64,000 nucleotides of DNA from Aquabacterium soli (GTDB taxonomy: Bacteria > Pseudomonadota > Gammaproteobacteria > Burkholderiales > Burkholderiaceae_C). This document shows positions 52,522 to 63,244 of this stretch, piece by piece (position 1 is the stretch's first letter; each line of letters begins with the position of its first letter). The position numbers were made by a program, and so were the translations under genes. The stretch is taken from assembly GCF_003933735.1 (NCBI RefSeq), contig NZ_RSED01000006.1:1-64000 (forward strand), read 5' to 3'. The notes under the pieces were generated by a model, which did no database searches, was not told the DNA's origin, and saw nothing but the letters and a program-made list of their open reading frames with translations.

Positions 52522-53643
52522 TCAGTCCATCAGCACCAGGTTGTCCCGATGGATCAAGGCTGGCTCGATGATGAAGCCCAGGATGCCTTCGATCTCGCTG
52601 GAGGGCTTGCGGGCGATCAGGCGGGCCTCGCTGCTGGCGTAGTTGGCCAGCCCGCGCGCCACATCGTGCCCCTGCAGGTTGCGCACGGCGACCACATCGC
52701 CGCGGTGGAACTCGCCCTGCACCTCGACCACGCCGATGGGCAACAGGCTCTTGCCTTCATCACGCAGCTTGGCCACGGCGCCATCGTCGATCACAACCAC
52801 GCCGCGCAGTTGCAGGTGATCGGCCATCCACTGCTTGCGGGCAGTGAACTTGGCCGTGCCGGCCACGAACAGCGAGCCGATGGATTCGCCCTGCGACAGG
52901 CGCACCAGCACGTCGGGCTCGCGGCCCCAGGCGATCACGGTGCTGGCACCGCTGCGCGCCGCACGCTTGGCGGCCAGCACCTTGGTGATCATGCCGCCCG
53001 TGCCCACGCGCGAGCCAGCGCCACCGGCCATCTGCTCCAGCGCCGGATCACCCGCGGCACACACATCAATGAAGCGGGCCTCCGGGTCCTTGCGCGGATC
53101 GGCGCTGTACAGGCCCTTCTGGTCGGTCAGGATGACCAGGGCGTCGGCTTCGACCAGGTTGGCCACCAGGGCGCCCAGGGTGTCGTTGTCGCCGAACTTG
53201 ATCTCGTCGGTGACGACGGTGTCGTTCTCGTTGATGACCGGCACCACCTGGTGCGACAGCAGCGCCAGCAGCGTGGAGCGGGCATTGAGATAACGCTCGC
53301 GGTCGGCCAGGTCGGCGTGCGTGAGCAGCACCTGGGCACTGCCCATGCCGTGCTCGCGCAGCTTGGTCTCGTACATCTGCGCCAGGCCCATCTGGCCCAC
53401 GGCCGCCGCGGCCTGCAGCTCGTGGATTTCCTTGGGACGGGTGGCCCAGCCCAGGCGCTTCATGCCCTCGGCGATGGCGCCACTGGACACCATGATCACC
53501 TCGCGCCCATCACGCGCCAGCGCGGCCATCTGCCGGCACCAGGTGCCGATGGCTTCGGCATCGACGCCCTTGCCTTCGTTGGTGACCAGGCTGGAGCCCA
53601 CCTTGACGACGATGCGGCGGGCGTTTTTCAGCACTTCGTTCAT
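52522..53643 (-). CDS. proB: Glutamate 5-kinase with PUA domain (373 aa)
   Basis: First step of proline synthesis: phosphorylates the gamma-carboxyl of glutamate. The amino-acid kinase domain opens [16 protein letters not shown], with [44 protein letters not shown] and [19 protein letters not shown], the proline-feedback and substrate regions. The C-terminal ~100 residues are a PUA domain ([23 protein letters not shown]). Lies downstream of obg in the same direction. Confidence 0.95.
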   Translation of the reverse strand: MNEVLKNARRIVVKVGSSLVTNEGKGVDAEAIGTWCRQMAALARDGREVIMVSSGAIAEGMKRLGWATRPKEIHELQAAAAVGQMGLAQMYETKLREHGMGSAQVLLTHADLADRERYLNARSTLLALLSHQVVPVINENDTVVTDEIKFGDNDTLGALVANLVEADALVILTDQKGLYSADPRKDPEARFIDVCAAGDPALEQMAGGAGSRVGTGGMITKVLAAKRAARSGASTVIAWGREPDVLVRLSQGESIGSLFVAGTAKFTARKQWMADHLQLRGVVVIDDGAVAKLRDEGKSLLPIGVVEVQGEFHRGDVVAVRNLQGHDVARGLANYASSEARLIARKPSSEIEGILGFIIEPALIHRDNLVLMD

Positions 53644-53709
53644 GGCGTGGCGGGCACAGTGGCGCGGGTGGGTCGATGGAAGGCAGAGGGTGTATGGCTC
53701 AGCGGCGGC

Positions 53710-55198
<1,489 letters not shown>

Positions 55199-55247
55199 CA
55201 AGCCTCACGCCACCCCGAAGGGCGGCACGGCTACTGTGCTGAACAGC

Positions 55248-55505
55248 TCAGACCGGGGTCACGACCACGGTCTTGCGGTTCTGTGCACCCTTGATGGTGA
55301 ACGACACGGTGCCGTCAACCAGGGCGAACAGGCTGTGGTCGCGGCCCATGCCGACGTTGGTGCCGGCATGGAAACGGGTGCCACGCTGGCGCACGATGAT
55401 GGAGCCGGCGGGCACGACTTGGCCGCCGAACACCTTCACGCCGAGCATCTTCGGTTGGGAATCGCGGCCGTTCCGTGTGGAACCGCCGCCTTTTTTCTGT
55501 GCCAT
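55248..55505 (-). CDS. rpmA: 50S ribosomal protein L27 (85 aa)
   Basis: Full-length L27 with the conserved N-terminus [47 protein letters not shown], which reaches towards the peptidyl transferase centre. Downstream of rplU by 41 bp. Confidence 0.98.
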   Translation of the reverse strand: MAQKKGGGSTRNGRDSQPKMLGVKVFGGQVVPAGSIIVRQRGTRFHAGTNVGMGRDHSLFALVDGTVSFTIKGAQNRKTVVVTPV

Positions 55506-55546
55506 GGATCTGCTCCTTGGGACTGGCTAGAGGTTGTGAGGATCGA

Positions 55547-55858
55547 TCAGCCGTTCACGGAGCTGATTTGCAGCTCTGTGTAGTTCTGACGATGACCCTG
55601 ACGCTTTTGGTAGTGCTTACGACGGCGCATCTTGAAAATGCGCACCTTGTCGTGCCGACCTTGCGACAGAACAGTTGCCTTCACCGTAGCGCCAGCCACC
55701 AAGGGCGTGCCGATCTTCAGTTCTGCGCCGTTGCCGACAGCCAGAACCTGGTCGATCACGATCTCTTGGCCAACGTCCGCAGTAATCTGTTCTACTTTGA
55801 TCTTTTCGCCAGCAGCAACTTTGTATTGTTTGCCGCCGGTTTTTATGACCGCGTACAT
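55547..55858 (-). CDS. rplU: 50S ribosomal protein L21 (103 aa)
   Basis: Full-length L21: [25 protein letters not shown] at the start and [26 protein letters not shown] near the end. First gene of the rplU-rpmA pair. Confidence 0.98.
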   Translation of the reverse strand: MYAVIKTGGKQYKVAAGEKIKVEQITADVGQEIVIDQVLAVGNGAELKIGTPLVAGATVKATVLSQGRHDKVRIFKMRRRKHYQKRQGHRQNYTELQISSVNG

Positions 55859-55971
55859 GTTGAGACCTTTCAGTCGAAATTGAAATGAACCTTCGCCCTC
55901 AACATGGCCTGCCCACCACCAGGCATTGTGAACACTGAGTCCTCAATGCAGGCAATGGAAAAGCGAGCCCA

Positions 55972-57333
55972 TCAAAGTGCGAAGCTCTCCATGCTACCAC
56001 GCTCGGGCGGGTTTGCATAGGGGCTTCGGTGCGGCGAGGGTGCCGCGGTGGATTCGGTGGCGAGGGCGGGCTCATCCGCGGGACGAACTGCCTGGTCCAC
56101 CTTGAAAGGCAGGCTGACCTTGCGGCCATCGTCATGGCCTTCGGGCTGCGGCCCCCAGCCAAAGAAGGCGCACACCTCATCTCGCTTGGCCAAAGCATCG
56201 GTGAAGCCCAGGTGGATCAGCTCACGCGTGAACGAGGATTCGAACAGCAGGTAGCTGGCCAGGGCCGTGCCGCGGGCGGTCTTGCCGCGTCCGTACACCC
56301 CCAGGGCGCGCAGCATGGCGCGCACGGCCGGCGGCAAGGCCCACAGGTGTCGGGCGGCGATGTCGTCGATGCGCTGCGAGGGCGCGATCACGAGGATATC
56401 GACCTTGCGCAGCGGCGTCTGGGCGCGGGCCTCGGGCGGGAGCAGGTCGATCGTGCGGTTGATGCGCTGCAGGCGCTCGATGTCCACGGCCAGCGCGTCC
56501 AGGAAGATGCTGGACATGGCGTGGCCTGCGATCTGCGCCAGGTTGGGATATTCCACGATCGCGTCGCGCGGTTGCGTGGGCTCTTGCAGGCGGCCGGCGC
56601 CCACCACCAGGATGCGGTCGGCGCCCAGGTGCACGGCCGGCGAGATGGGCGCGGCCTGGCGCATGGAGCCATCACCGAAATAGTGCTGGCGGCCGCCCGC
56701 ATCGAGCTTCACGGCCGGGAACACGAAGGGGATGGCGCTGGAAGCCATCAGGTGGTCCATCGTCAGGTCTGCGCGCACCGCGGTGCGCTGCGAGCGCGAC
56801 CAGGGGTCGATGGGCGGGAAGGCGTCATAGAAGGTGACGTGCTCACCCGTGGTGTAGCTGGAGGCGGACACGGCCACGGCATCGAGCACGCCGTCTTCCA
56901 TCAGCTTGCGCATGCGGCTGATCTTGAAGGAATCACCCAGCAGTTCACGCAGCGGTTCGTTGTCCAGCAATGAGCGGGGGCGCGCGCGGCGCCAGCGGGC
57001 CAGGGCCCAGCCCAGCGAGAACAGCGTGATCCACTGCGCCCCGCTGCGGATCACGCCCAGCGAATCGGCCCGGTAAACCTGCTCGCTGTGCATTTCGCGC
57101 CAGAGCTCGGCCATGTGCCGCACGGCCACCTCGAAGTGATCCGCGCGCGAGGCCAGGGCGGTGGCATTGAGCGCCCCTGCCGACGTGCCACACATGATCC
57201 GGAAAGGGTTGCCCCGCTGCACCTCGCCGCTGTCGCGGCGAATCAGCATCAGTGCCTGGAGCACGCCGACCTGGTAGGCGGCCCGGGCACCACCACCAGT
57301 CAGGATGAGAGCATTCTTGCCTGGGAGACTCAT
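55972..57333 (-). CDS. Patatin-like phospholipase (453 aa)
   Basis: Ser-Asp dyad lipid acyl hydrolase: oxyanion loop [18 protein letters not shown] near residue 11, nucleophile elbow GTSAG near 50, and dyad Asp in FGDGSMRQ near 218. The long C-terminal half is typical of this proteobacterial subgroup, and the last 60 residues are disordered ([29 protein letters not shown]). No signal peptide. It probably acts on membrane phospholipids from the cytoplasm. Confidence 0.9.
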   Translation of the reverse strand: MSLPGKNALILTGGGARAAYQVGVLQALMLIRRDSGEVQRGNPFRIMCGTSAGALNATALASRADHFEVAVRHMAELWREMHSEQVYRADSLGVIRSGAQWITLFSLGWALARWRRARPRSLLDNEPLRELLGDSFKISRMRKLMEDGVLDAVAVSASSYTTGEHVTFYDAFPPIDPWSRSQRTAVRADLTMDHLMASSAIPFVFPAVKLDAGGRQHYFGDGSMRQAAPISPAVHLGADRILVVGAGRLQEPTQPRDAIVEYPNLAQIAGHAMSSIFLDALAVDIERLQRINRTIDLLPPEARAQTPLRKVDILVIAPSQRIDDIAARHLWALPPAVRAMLRALGVYGRGKTARGTALASYLLFESSFTRELIHLGFTDALAKRDEVCAFFGWGPQPEGHDDGRKVSLPFKVDQAVRPADEPALATESTAAPSPHRSPYANPPERGSMESFAL

Positions 57334-57391
57334 GGCTGTTTATCGGCCGGCATGCCACGACATTGAGTCGGGCTTGCCCTGCCCTCGTGTT

Positions 57392-58330
57392 TCAGACGTT
57401 TGAGACGCTCGGGCGCATCAGGGTGGATTTGCCGAACAGGCTTTCGACCAGGTCCACCACCAGTTCGGCCGTGCGGTTCTGCACATCCCGCGCGGGGTTG
57501 AGCTCGACCACGTCCAGCGAGCCCAGCGCACCGGTGTCCGCGATCATTTCCATGCACAGCTGGGCTTCTCGGTAGGTGGGCCCGCCGCGCACGGGGGTGC
57601 CCACGCCGGGCGCGATGTCCGGATCCAGCCCGTCCACATCGAAGCTCAGGTGCAGGTGGTGCGTGCCCGGTTCGACGCCCATCAGCGCCTGCTGCATCAC
57701 GGCCCGCATGCCGTGCTCATCCACATAGCGCATGTCGTAGACCTCGATCTGCTGCGAATGCACGAAGGCGCGCTCGCCCGGGTCCACGCTGCGGATGCCG
57801 ATCATGCGCAGGGCGTCGGGTGTGAGCGCCGGCCGGCCATCGACCGAGGCGATGTCGACCAGGGCCTCGGGCCCATGGCCGCACAGCACCGCCACCGGCA
57901 TGCCGTGCAGGTTGCCGCTGGGCGTGATCTCGGGCGTGTTGAAATCGGCATGCGCGTCGAACCACAGCACCCTCAGGTGCTTGCCGGCGCGGTGGCAATG
58001 CTGGGCCACGGCACCGATGGAGCCGATGGCCAGGCAGTGGTCGCCACCGAGCATCATCGGGATCTCGCCCTGGGCCAAGGCCTGGCCCACCGCCTGGTGC
58101 ACCACCTGGTTCCAGGTGACGACCTCGGGCAGGTGGCGGTAGCCCTGCACCGGATCCAGTTGCTGATTGGGTGGGCCGGCCAGGTTGCCGTCGTCCAGCA
58201 CCACCAGGCCCTGGCGCGCCAGGGCTGCCGTGAGGCCGGCGACGCGCAAGGCCTCGGGGCCCATCACAGCGCCCAGCATGCTGGCCCCCACATCGGTGGG
58301 TACGCCGATGAGTCGGATGCGCTGGGTCAT
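57392..58330 (-). CDS. rocF: Arginase (312 aa)
   Basis: Mn-dependent ureohydrolase converting arginine to ornithine and urea. Metal motifs: GGDHC near 95, DAHADFN near 125, and SFDVDGLDPDIAPGVGTPVRGG near 228. N-terminal RLIGVPTDVGASMLGAVMGPEALR matches arginases rather than agmatinases. No ornithine catabolic genes are adjacent. Confidence 0.92.
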   Translation of the reverse strand: MTQRIRLIGVPTDVGASMLGAVMGPEALRVAGLTAALARQGLVVLDDGNLAGPPNQQLDPVQGYRHLPEVVTWNQVVHQAVGQALAQGEIPMMLGGDHCLAIGSIGAVAQHCHRAGKHLRVLWFDAHADFNTPEITPSGNLHGMPVAVLCGHGPEALVDIASVDGRPALTPDALRMIGIRSVDPGERAFVHSQQIEVYDMRYVDEHGMRAVMQQALMGVEPGTHHLHLSFDVDGLDPDIAPGVGTPVRGGPTYREAQLCMEMIADTGALGSLDVVELNPARDVQNRTAELVVDLVESLFGKSTLMRPSVSNV

Positions 58331-58357
58331 GGGCGTCTCCTCAAGGGGCAGCTTTGG

Positions 58358-59263
58358 CTACCAGCCGCAGGCCGAATCCTGGGGGGGCTGCGCCAGGCCG
58401 TACTCGTTGCGCAGCGTGTCCCAGGCTTCCTGGGCGGTCTCGACGTAGCGGAAGAGATGGATGTCGTCGGGGCTGATCATGCCTGTGTCGACCAGGTGGT
58501 CGATGTCGATCAGCTTGGTCCAGAACTCACGACCGAACAGCAGCACCGGACGCTTGCGGCACTTGCCGGTCTGCATCAGCGTGAGCGCTTCGAACAGCTC
58601 ATCGAGTGTGCCGAAACCGCCCGGGAAGGCGATCAGGGCCACCGAGCGCATCAGGAAGTGCATCTTGCGCAGCGCGAAGTAGTGGAACTGGAAGCACAAG
58701 CGCGGCGTGATGTAGGGGTTGGGCTCCTGCTCGTGCGGCAGCACGATGTTCAGGCCAATGCTCTTGCCGCCGACCTCGAAGGCACCGCGGTTGCCCGCTT
58801 CCATGATGCCGGGGCCGCCGCCGGTGACCACGTAGATGGGCGTATCCAGCTGCGCTGAGTGGTTGGTCACCATGCTGGCGAAGCTGCGCGCCTCTTCGTA
58901 ATAGCGCGACATGTCGAGCTGGCGTTGGGCCCTGCGCACGGCCAGGTCGCGGGCTTCGCCGGCCGGAAGGTCGCCAGCGGCATCGAGCCTTGCCTGCGCG
59001 TCTTCGCCCGACAGGATGCGGGCACTGCCGAACATCACGATGGTGGATTGGATGTTCTCTTCGCGCTGCACCAGCTCGGGCTTGAGCAGCTCGAGCTGCA
59101 TGCGCACGGGCCGCAGCTCGGGGTGCAGCAGGAAATCCGGGTCGGCGAAGGCCAGGTCGTAGCTGCTGTCGGGGCCGTCGTACAGCGAGGGCTTGGCCGC
59201 CAGGCGCGCGTCCTGGACGGCGGTGGGGAAGTTGCGGGCCAGCAGTTCCTTGGGGTTGTTCAT
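58358..59263 (-). CDS. LOG-family nucleotide 5'-monophosphate phosphoribohydrolase-like protein (301 aa)
   Basis: Rossmann-like fold of the TIGR00730/LOG type. It has the two signature motifs: GGGPGIMEAGNRG near residue 150, and FPGGFGTLDELFEAL near 215, with catalytic Arg/Glu. A long N-terminal region (first ~75 residues) is typical of the larger proteobacterial members. Such proteins hydrolyse cytokinin riboside monophosphates or purine/pyrimidine nucleotides; which one is not visible here. The ATG at 59263 fits the conserved start. Confidence 0.88.
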   Translation of the reverse strand: MNNPKELLARNFPTAVQDARLAAKPSLYDGPDSSYDLAFADPDFLLHPELRPVRMQLELLKPELVQREENIQSTIVMFGSARILSGEDAQARLDAAGDLPAGEARDLAVRRAQRQLDMSRYYEEARSFASMVTNHSAQLDTPIYVVTGGGPGIMEAGNRGAFEVGGKSIGLNIVLPHEQEPNPYITPRLCFQFHYFALRKMHFLMRSVALIAFPGGFGTLDELFEALTLMQTGKCRKRPVLLFGREFWTKLIDIDHLVDTGMISPDDIHLFRYVETAQEAWDTLRNEYGLAQPPQDSACGW

Positions 59264-59402
59264 GCGTGAGACTCGATCCGGGAAAACAGAACTTCTTGGA
59301 GGACAGCGTAGCAGTGTCGCGCTGGATTTGCTCGCAGAGCTGTGCTCAATATGCGACGCAATTGGGGGCTGTCTGCCTGGGACTGGTCCTTGGCTTGCTT
59401 CA

Positions 59403-59431
59403 AAAACAAAAAACCCGGCCGAAGCCGGGTT
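59403..59431 (-). terminator. Terminator of the SWIB gene
   Basis: An 8-bp stem AACCCGGC/GCCGGGTT (59412-59419 with 59424-59431, loop CGAA) is followed on the leftward strand by TTTTTTGTTTTTG. A textbook intrinsic terminator 26 bp after the SWIB stop. Confidence 0.9.
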
Positions 59432-59456
59432 GGTTCGCACGGGCCAGGCCCAACGA

Positions 59457-59828
59457 TCAGCTGAGCTGGTCGCTGATGAGCTTGGTCATTTCGAACATCG
59501 ACACTTGAGGCTTCTTGAAGATCGCCTTCAGCTTGTCGTCTGCATTGATGTTGCGCTTGTTGGCGGCATCTTGCAGGTTGTGCTTCTTGATGTATTCCCA
59601 CACCTTCTTGGTGACCTCGGTGCGCGGCAGCGGAGCAGCGCCGATGACGGCGGCCAGTGCCGGGCTGGGGGTCAATGCCTTCATGAAGGCCGCGTTAGGG
59701 GTGCGCTTTGCAGCGACCTTCTTCACAGCGGCCTTCTTGACGGGAGCTGCCTTGTCGGCAGCCACTTTGGTGGCGGGAGCCTTCTTCGCCGCAGCCTTCT
59801 TGGCCGGGGCCTTCTTCGCAGTTGCCAT
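59457..59828 (-). CDS. SWIB/MDM2-domain protein with H1-like basic N-terminus (123 aa)
   Basis: The first ~43 residues are nearly pure Ala/Lys/Pro/Val repeats ([12 protein letters not shown] type). Residues ~50-123 form a SWIB domain (LPRTEVTKKVWEYIKKHNLQDAANKRNINADDKLKAIFKK). Such fusions occur in Burkholderiales and Chlamydia and are thought to be DNA-associated. The tail composition resembles that of Obg in this window. Confidence 0.9.
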   Translation of the reverse strand: MATAKKAPAKKAAAKKAPATKVAADKAAPVKKAAVKKVAAKRTPNAAFMKALTPSPALAAVIGAAPLPRTEVTKKVWEYIKKHNLQDAANKRNINADDKLKAIFKKPQVSMFEMTKLISDQLS

Positions 59829-59834
59829 GTGAAT

Positions 59835-59981
59835 TCACTCCATCGAAGTCGTCAGATCTGAACAGCGGACCGCGGGCGTTGGCTGCATGCGCAAACGTTC
59901 CTCACGGGTCCAGCGCCCACGATGGTAATGCCACTTCCCTCTGAAAACCAGCCGTTGCACAGGTTTGTAGCCCGTGGACAT
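59835..59981 (-). CDS. Possible small basic protein upstream of the SWIB gene (48 aa)
   Basis: Reads STGYKPVQRLVFRGKWHYHRGRW then TREERLRMQP, strongly basic and aromatic, ending 7 nt before the SWIB start. There is no good ribosome binding site and I know no family, so this is tentative. The remaining gap to 60111 shows nothing else I can assign. Confidence 0.25.
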   Translation of the reverse strand: MSTGYKPVQRLVFRGKWHYHRGRWTREERLRMQPTPAVRCSDLTTSME

Positions 59982-60111
59982 CAAAGATTTTCGCCAATGA
60001 ACAGGCCAGGGAGGCGGTTTGCACCGAGGCGGGGCACCCATCAGAGGGCTTGCCCTTGCTTTTGGTGTCCAATGGCGACTCCCGTCACCACCCGCCATGG
60101 AGAACTCACCG

Positions 60112-61380
60112 ATGACACCGCAGGCCCGTTTGTCACAAGTGTTCACCCTGCCCAATGGCATCCAGATCAAGAACCGGCTGGTCAAGTCGGCCATGAGCGA
60201 AGCGCTGGGCACGCGCGAACGCGCGCCCACCCCGGAGCTTGCACACCTCTACGGCGCCTGGGCCGATGGCGGTATCGGCCTGTGTGTCACGGGCAATGTG
60301 ATGATCGACCGGCGTGCGCTCGGCGAGCCGGGCAATGTGGTGATCGAGGATGACCGAGACCTGCCTGCGCTCAAGGCCTGGGCAGAAGCCGGCACGCGCC
60401 ACGGCACGCAATGCTGGGTTCAGCTCAACCACCCGGGCAAGCAGGCACCCAAGGGGCTCAACAAGGAAACGGTGTCGCCATCAGCGGTGCCCTTCAGGCC
60501 CGACATGGCGGCGTTCTTCTCAACCCCGCGCGAGCTGACCGAGTCCGAGATCCTCGACCTGATCGGTCGTTACGGCCGCGCCGCCGGTGTCGTCAAGCAG
60601 GCCGGCTTCAGCGGTGTGCAGATCCACGGCGCACACGGCTACCTGGTCAGCCAGTTCCTGTCGCCGCACCACAACCGCCGCACCGACCAGTGGGGCGGCA
60701 ATGCCGAGAACCGCCGCCGCTTCGTGATCGAGGCGCTGCGCGCGATGCGTGCAGCCGTGGGCCCGCAGTTCCCGATCGGCATCAAGCTGAACTCGGCGGA
60801 TTTCCAGCGTGGCGGCTTCACCGAAGATGAATCGCTGGATGTGATCCGCGCGCTGGAAGCCGAAGGCATCGACCTGGTCGAGATCTCTGGTGGCACCTAT
60901 GAAGCGCCCGCGATGACGGGGGTGAAGGACAAGAAGGCCGCGCCCGCCAAGGACAGCACGCGCCAGCGCGAAGCCTACTTCCTGGCGTTCGCGGAAAAAG
61001 CCCGTCAGGCCGTGAAGGTGCCTCTGGTGGTGACGGGCGGGTTCCGATCGGCGGCCGGCATGGCAGAGGCCATCGAATCTGGCGCGGTGGATTTCGTGGG
61101 TCTGGCACGTTCGCTGGCCCTCGAGCCTGACCTGCCCCGCCGCCTGCTGGCAGGCCAGGATCCCGTGCACACCGTCAAGCCCATCAAGACCGGCATCGGC
61201 TTCATCGACAAGATGGGCCTGATGGAGGTGACCTGGTACACCGGCCAGCTCAAGCGCATCGGCCAGGGCGAAGCCCCCAAGCCCGGGGAGATGGCACTGT
61301 GGGTGTTCCTGAAATTCATCGCCAAGCAGGCGGGACTGGGCCGCGGGAAGAAGAGCCCAACGCGCCTGCGCGCCAGCTGA
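60112..61380 (+). CDS. NADH:flavin oxidoreductase, Old Yellow Enzyme family (422 aa)
   Basis: FMN-dependent ene-reductase-type TIM barrel. IQIKNRLVKSAMSEALGTRE, WVQLNHPGKQAPKG, the substrate-anion-binding HGAHGYLVSQFLSPHHNRRTDQWGG (His/His pair), LNSADFQRGGFTEDESL, and PLVVTGGFRSAAGMAEAIESGAVDFVGLARSL for FMN phosphate binding. GGAG at 60099-60102 supports the ATG at 60112; an ATG at 60097 would add five residues. The C-terminal 60 residues are a family-specific extension ending in a basic tail. Confidence 0.9.
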   Translation: MTPQARLSQVFTLPNGIQIKNRLVKSAMSEALGTRERAPTPELAHLYGAWADGGIGLCVTGNVMIDRRALGEPGNVVIEDDRDLPALKAWAEAGTRHGTQCWVQLNHPGKQAPKGLNKETVSPSAVPFRPDMAAFFSTPRELTESEILDLIGRYGRAAGVVKQAGFSGVQIHGAHGYLVSQFLSPHHNRRTDQWGGNAENRRRFVIEALRAMRAAVGPQFPIGIKLNSADFQRGGFTEDESLDVIRALEAEGIDLVEISGGTYEAPAMTGVKDKKAAPAKDSTRQREAYFLAFAEKARQAVKVPLVVTGGFRSAAGMAEAIESGAVDFVGLARSLALEPDLPRRLLAGQDPVHTVKPIKTGIGFIDKMGLMEVTWYTGQLKRIGQGEAPKPGEMALWVFLKFIAKQAGLGRGKKSPTRLRAS

Positions 61381-61413
61381 AAAAGCAAAGGCGCGGGCCA
61401 CCACGGCCGCGCC
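61381..61413 (-). terminator. Terminator hairpin, stronger on the leftward strand
   Basis: A 9-bp GC stem with one bulged G (61390-61399 with 61405-61413, loop ACCAC). Leftward it is followed by TTTGCTTTTT; rightward only by TTCGATG. It can serve the Old Yellow Enzyme gene, but by its T tract it fits a leftward transcript arriving from the 61.7-kb region. Confidence 0.65.
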
Positions 61414-61704
61414 TTCGATGATTCCTGCCGATCAATGGGCACCGAGGCGCAGGTGGTGCGCCCGGACCGGGCTTGCGTGTGCCCGGTACCCGCCTGTCCA
61501 AGCCGCCGTTTGCAGCCTGCCTCGTCCTTCTAGACACGGCGGCCGACAGGGGCATGCGAATTACGTCACGCTGTACTGGCAGATGCTCAGAAGCGGACGC
61601 ACAAATGAAGATGCGTTTGCGTCAAACACCAGCCATGCCTCGCCGTCCCCACAGCTCAGCCCTTGCCCGTTTTCCACTTCCTGGAAGGTGTTCAACGCAA
61701 ACGC
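61383..61704 (-). ncRNA. Candidate Fur-repressed small transcript (about 320 nt)
   Basis: A leftward promoter overlapped by a Fur-box-like palindrome (61711-61739) and a leftward terminator (61381-61413) frame a region with no recognisable conserved ORF. The span 61555-61860 is clearly lower in GC than the rest of the window. The arrangement fits an iron-responsive regulatory RNA such as RyhB, NrrF or BrrF in function. A short reading frame crosses the region (ATG at 61764, stop at 61561), but it runs through the putative operator and matches nothing I know. Confidence 0.3.
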
Positions 61705-61710
61705 AGACGG

Positions 61711-61739
61711 ATAGTAATGGGAATTAATCTCATTTGCAA
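61711..61739 (-). promoter_or_regulatory. Leftward sigma70-type promoter with embedded Fur-box-like site
   Basis: On the leftward strand TTGCAA (61739-61734) and TACTAT (61716-61711) are separated by 17 bp. The spacer and -35 edge hold TGGGAAT-T-AATCTCA (61718-61732), which agrees with the 7-1-7 Fur consensus TGATAAT-n-ATTATCA at 10 of 14 positions. This is the classical layout of a Fur-repressed promoter. Confidence 0.5.
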
Positions 61740-61816
61740 TAGTCCGCTTTGTAAACAAGGACATCTTCTCGGCGAACGTGACTTGCCGCCAGGCTCCCTC
61801 TAACATTTGAATCGAA

Positions 61817-61831
61817 TGAGAATCATTCTCA
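61817..61831. promoter_or_regulatory. Fur box: perfect palindrome TGAGAAT-C-ATTCTCA
   Basis: Perfect 7-1-7 inverted repeat matching the Fur consensus at 12 of 14 positions. It lies in the spacer of a possible rightward promoter (TTGAAT 61807-61812, TCAAAT 61829-61834) 24 bp before the hypothetical protein/ZIP transporter operon, and by symmetry also of a leftward one. Iron-dependent repression of the ZIP operon is the simplest reading. Confidence 0.8.
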
Positions 61832-61854
61832 AATAACCAACACTCGCTGGCTCG

Positions 61855-62259
61855 ATGCCCCCCTGGCCGATGTGCAAACACCTCTTCTGCCGCATGCCTC
61901 CGATGGAACGCTGGGACTTCCTGGCCATGCGCGTGCGTTGTGCGCTGTACCCGGATGATCCGCGGGTGATCGACCAACTGTTCACCATGGGTGGCTGGCT
62001 GCACGACAGTGGCGATGCCTGCGCCTGGGACGTGGCCCACCGCACCGCCAACGTGCTGATGGACACCGCCGAAGACACCGCCCTGCCCTGGCAATGGCGC
62101 TGCCAGTGCCTGGACCAGGTGGCGCGACCGCTGGGCGTGATGCAGCACATCGGCCGCATGAGCGATGCACCACCGCACATGAGCTCCGAATACCGCCGCA
62201 TCACGCAGGCGCTGGTGCAGCGCCTGTCCGCGCTCGAGATCCACCGCGAATCATGGTGA
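61855..62259 (+). CDS. Hypothetical protein upstream of the ZIP transporter (134 aa)
   Basis: Helical soluble protein rich in Cys, His, Met and Trp: MERWDFLAMRVRCALYPDDPRVIDQLFTMGGWLHDSGDACAWDVAHRTANVLMDTAEDTALPWQWRCQCLDQVARPLG. Several in-frame ATGs (61855, 61870, 61894, 61903) compete and none has a good ribosome binding site; the recognisable protein begins at 61903. Its stop overlaps the transporter start by 7 bp. A role in handling the imported metal is inferred from position only. Confidence 0.6.
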   Translation: MPPWPMCKHLFCRMPPMERWDFLAMRVRCALYPDDPRVIDQLFTMGGWLHDSGDACAWDVAHRTANVLMDTAEDTALPWQWRCQCLDQVARPLGVMQHIGRMSDAPPHMSSEYRRITQALVQRLSALEIHRESW

Positions 62260-63137
62260 AGCAACGTCCTTTCATGCAGCGGTTGCTGGGCTGGCTCATC
62301 GTCACAGGCGGCATCGCCGCCCTGCTCAACCAGGCCTGGCGCAGTTGGGCCGAACAGGCGGATCCAAGGGTCATGCATGCGTTGCTGGGCGGTGGCATGG
62401 CGGCCTTGGCCACGGCGCTGGGCACCGTGCCCGTGCTGGTGTCCCGCACGATCCCGGCCCGGGTGCACGACAGCCTGCTGGGTTTCGGTGCCGGCGTGAT
62501 GCTGGCCGCCTGCTCTTTCTCATTGATCGTGCCTGGCCTGGAAGCGGCCCGCGCACAAGGGGCCGGCACCTGGGGTTCGGCCCTGACGATCGGCGGGGGC
62601 ATTGCACTGGGGGCTGCGCTGATGATGGCGCTGGAGCACTGGCTGCCACACGAACATTTCATCAAGGGCGTCGAAGGCGGTGCACATGCCGAGGCCATCA
62701 AGCGCACCTGGCTGTTCGTCTTCGCGATCGCGCTGCACAACGTGCCCGAGGGACTGGCCATCGGCGTGGCCTTCGGCAACCAGGATCCGGTGGGTGCGGG
62801 CGCCCTGGCGACGGGCATCTCCATCCAGGACGTGCCGGAAGGGCTGGTGGTGTCGCTGGCCCTGCTCGGCATCGGCTACAGCCGGGCCATGGCCGTGGCC
62901 CTGGGCGCCGCATCGGGACTGGTCGAGCCGCTGGGGGCTGTGATCGGCGCCTCGGTGGTGACCGTGTCGGCCGCCTTGCTGCCCTGGGGGCTGGCCTTTG
63001 CAGCGGGTGCCATGCTGTTCGTGATCAGCCACGAAATCATCCCGGAATCGCACCGCAAGGGACATGAACGCTTTGCCACCAGTGGCCTGATCGCCGGCTT
63101 CGTTCTGATGATGGTGCTGGACACGGCATTGGGCTGA
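62253..63137 (+). CDS. ZIP-family metal transporter, ZupT/GufA-like (294 aa)
   Basis: About eight TM segments. TM4 carries the metal-binding motif ALHNVPEGLAIGVAFGNQDP and TM5 ISIQDVPEGLVVSLALLGIG (family pattern HNxPEG/HxxPEG, here with Gln-Asp before VPEG in place of His). The cytosolic loop is modest, with HWLPHEHFIKG. C-terminal FVISHEIIPESHRKGHE is a further conserved site. Imports divalent metal (Zn, Fe, Mn or Co). The Fur box upstream of the operon points to iron, or to Mn/Zn substitution under iron limitation. Confidence 0.88.
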   Translation: MVKQRPFMQRLLGWLIVTGGIAALLNQAWRSWAEQADPRVMHALLGGGMAALATALGTVPVLVSRTIPARVHDSLLGFGAGVMLAACSFSLIVPGLEAARAQGAGTWGSALTIGGGIALGAALMMALEHWLPHEHFIKGVEGGAHAEAIKRTWLFVFAIALHNVPEGLAIGVAFGNQDPVGAGALATGISIQDVPEGLVVSLALLGIGYSRAMAVALGAASGLVEPLGAVIGASVVTVSAALLPWGLAFAAGAMLFVISHEIIPESHRKGHERFATSGLIAGFVLMMVLDTALG

Positions 63138-63244
63138 AGCCGGCCACCAGAGACGACAAGGTCTTTGCCCTCTCACTAAGGTGTTCGCAGGGGCCTTCCA
63201 GAGATGGCCTGCTGCATTCAAGGATCCACACACAAGGAAGTCAC

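Noticed and set aside
61316..61555. Leftward ORF of 79 codons (ATG at 61555) within the possible small transcript
   Set aside because: It runs through the terminator into the antisense of the Old Yellow Enzyme gene and is Arg/Pro/Gly-rich low complexity.
61561..61806. Short leftward ORF (ATG 61806 or 61764) in the low-GC segment
   Set aside because: It reads through the putative Fur operator and promoter, has weak ribosome binding sites and resembles no known small protein such as HemP. Kept only as an alternative to the small-RNA idea.
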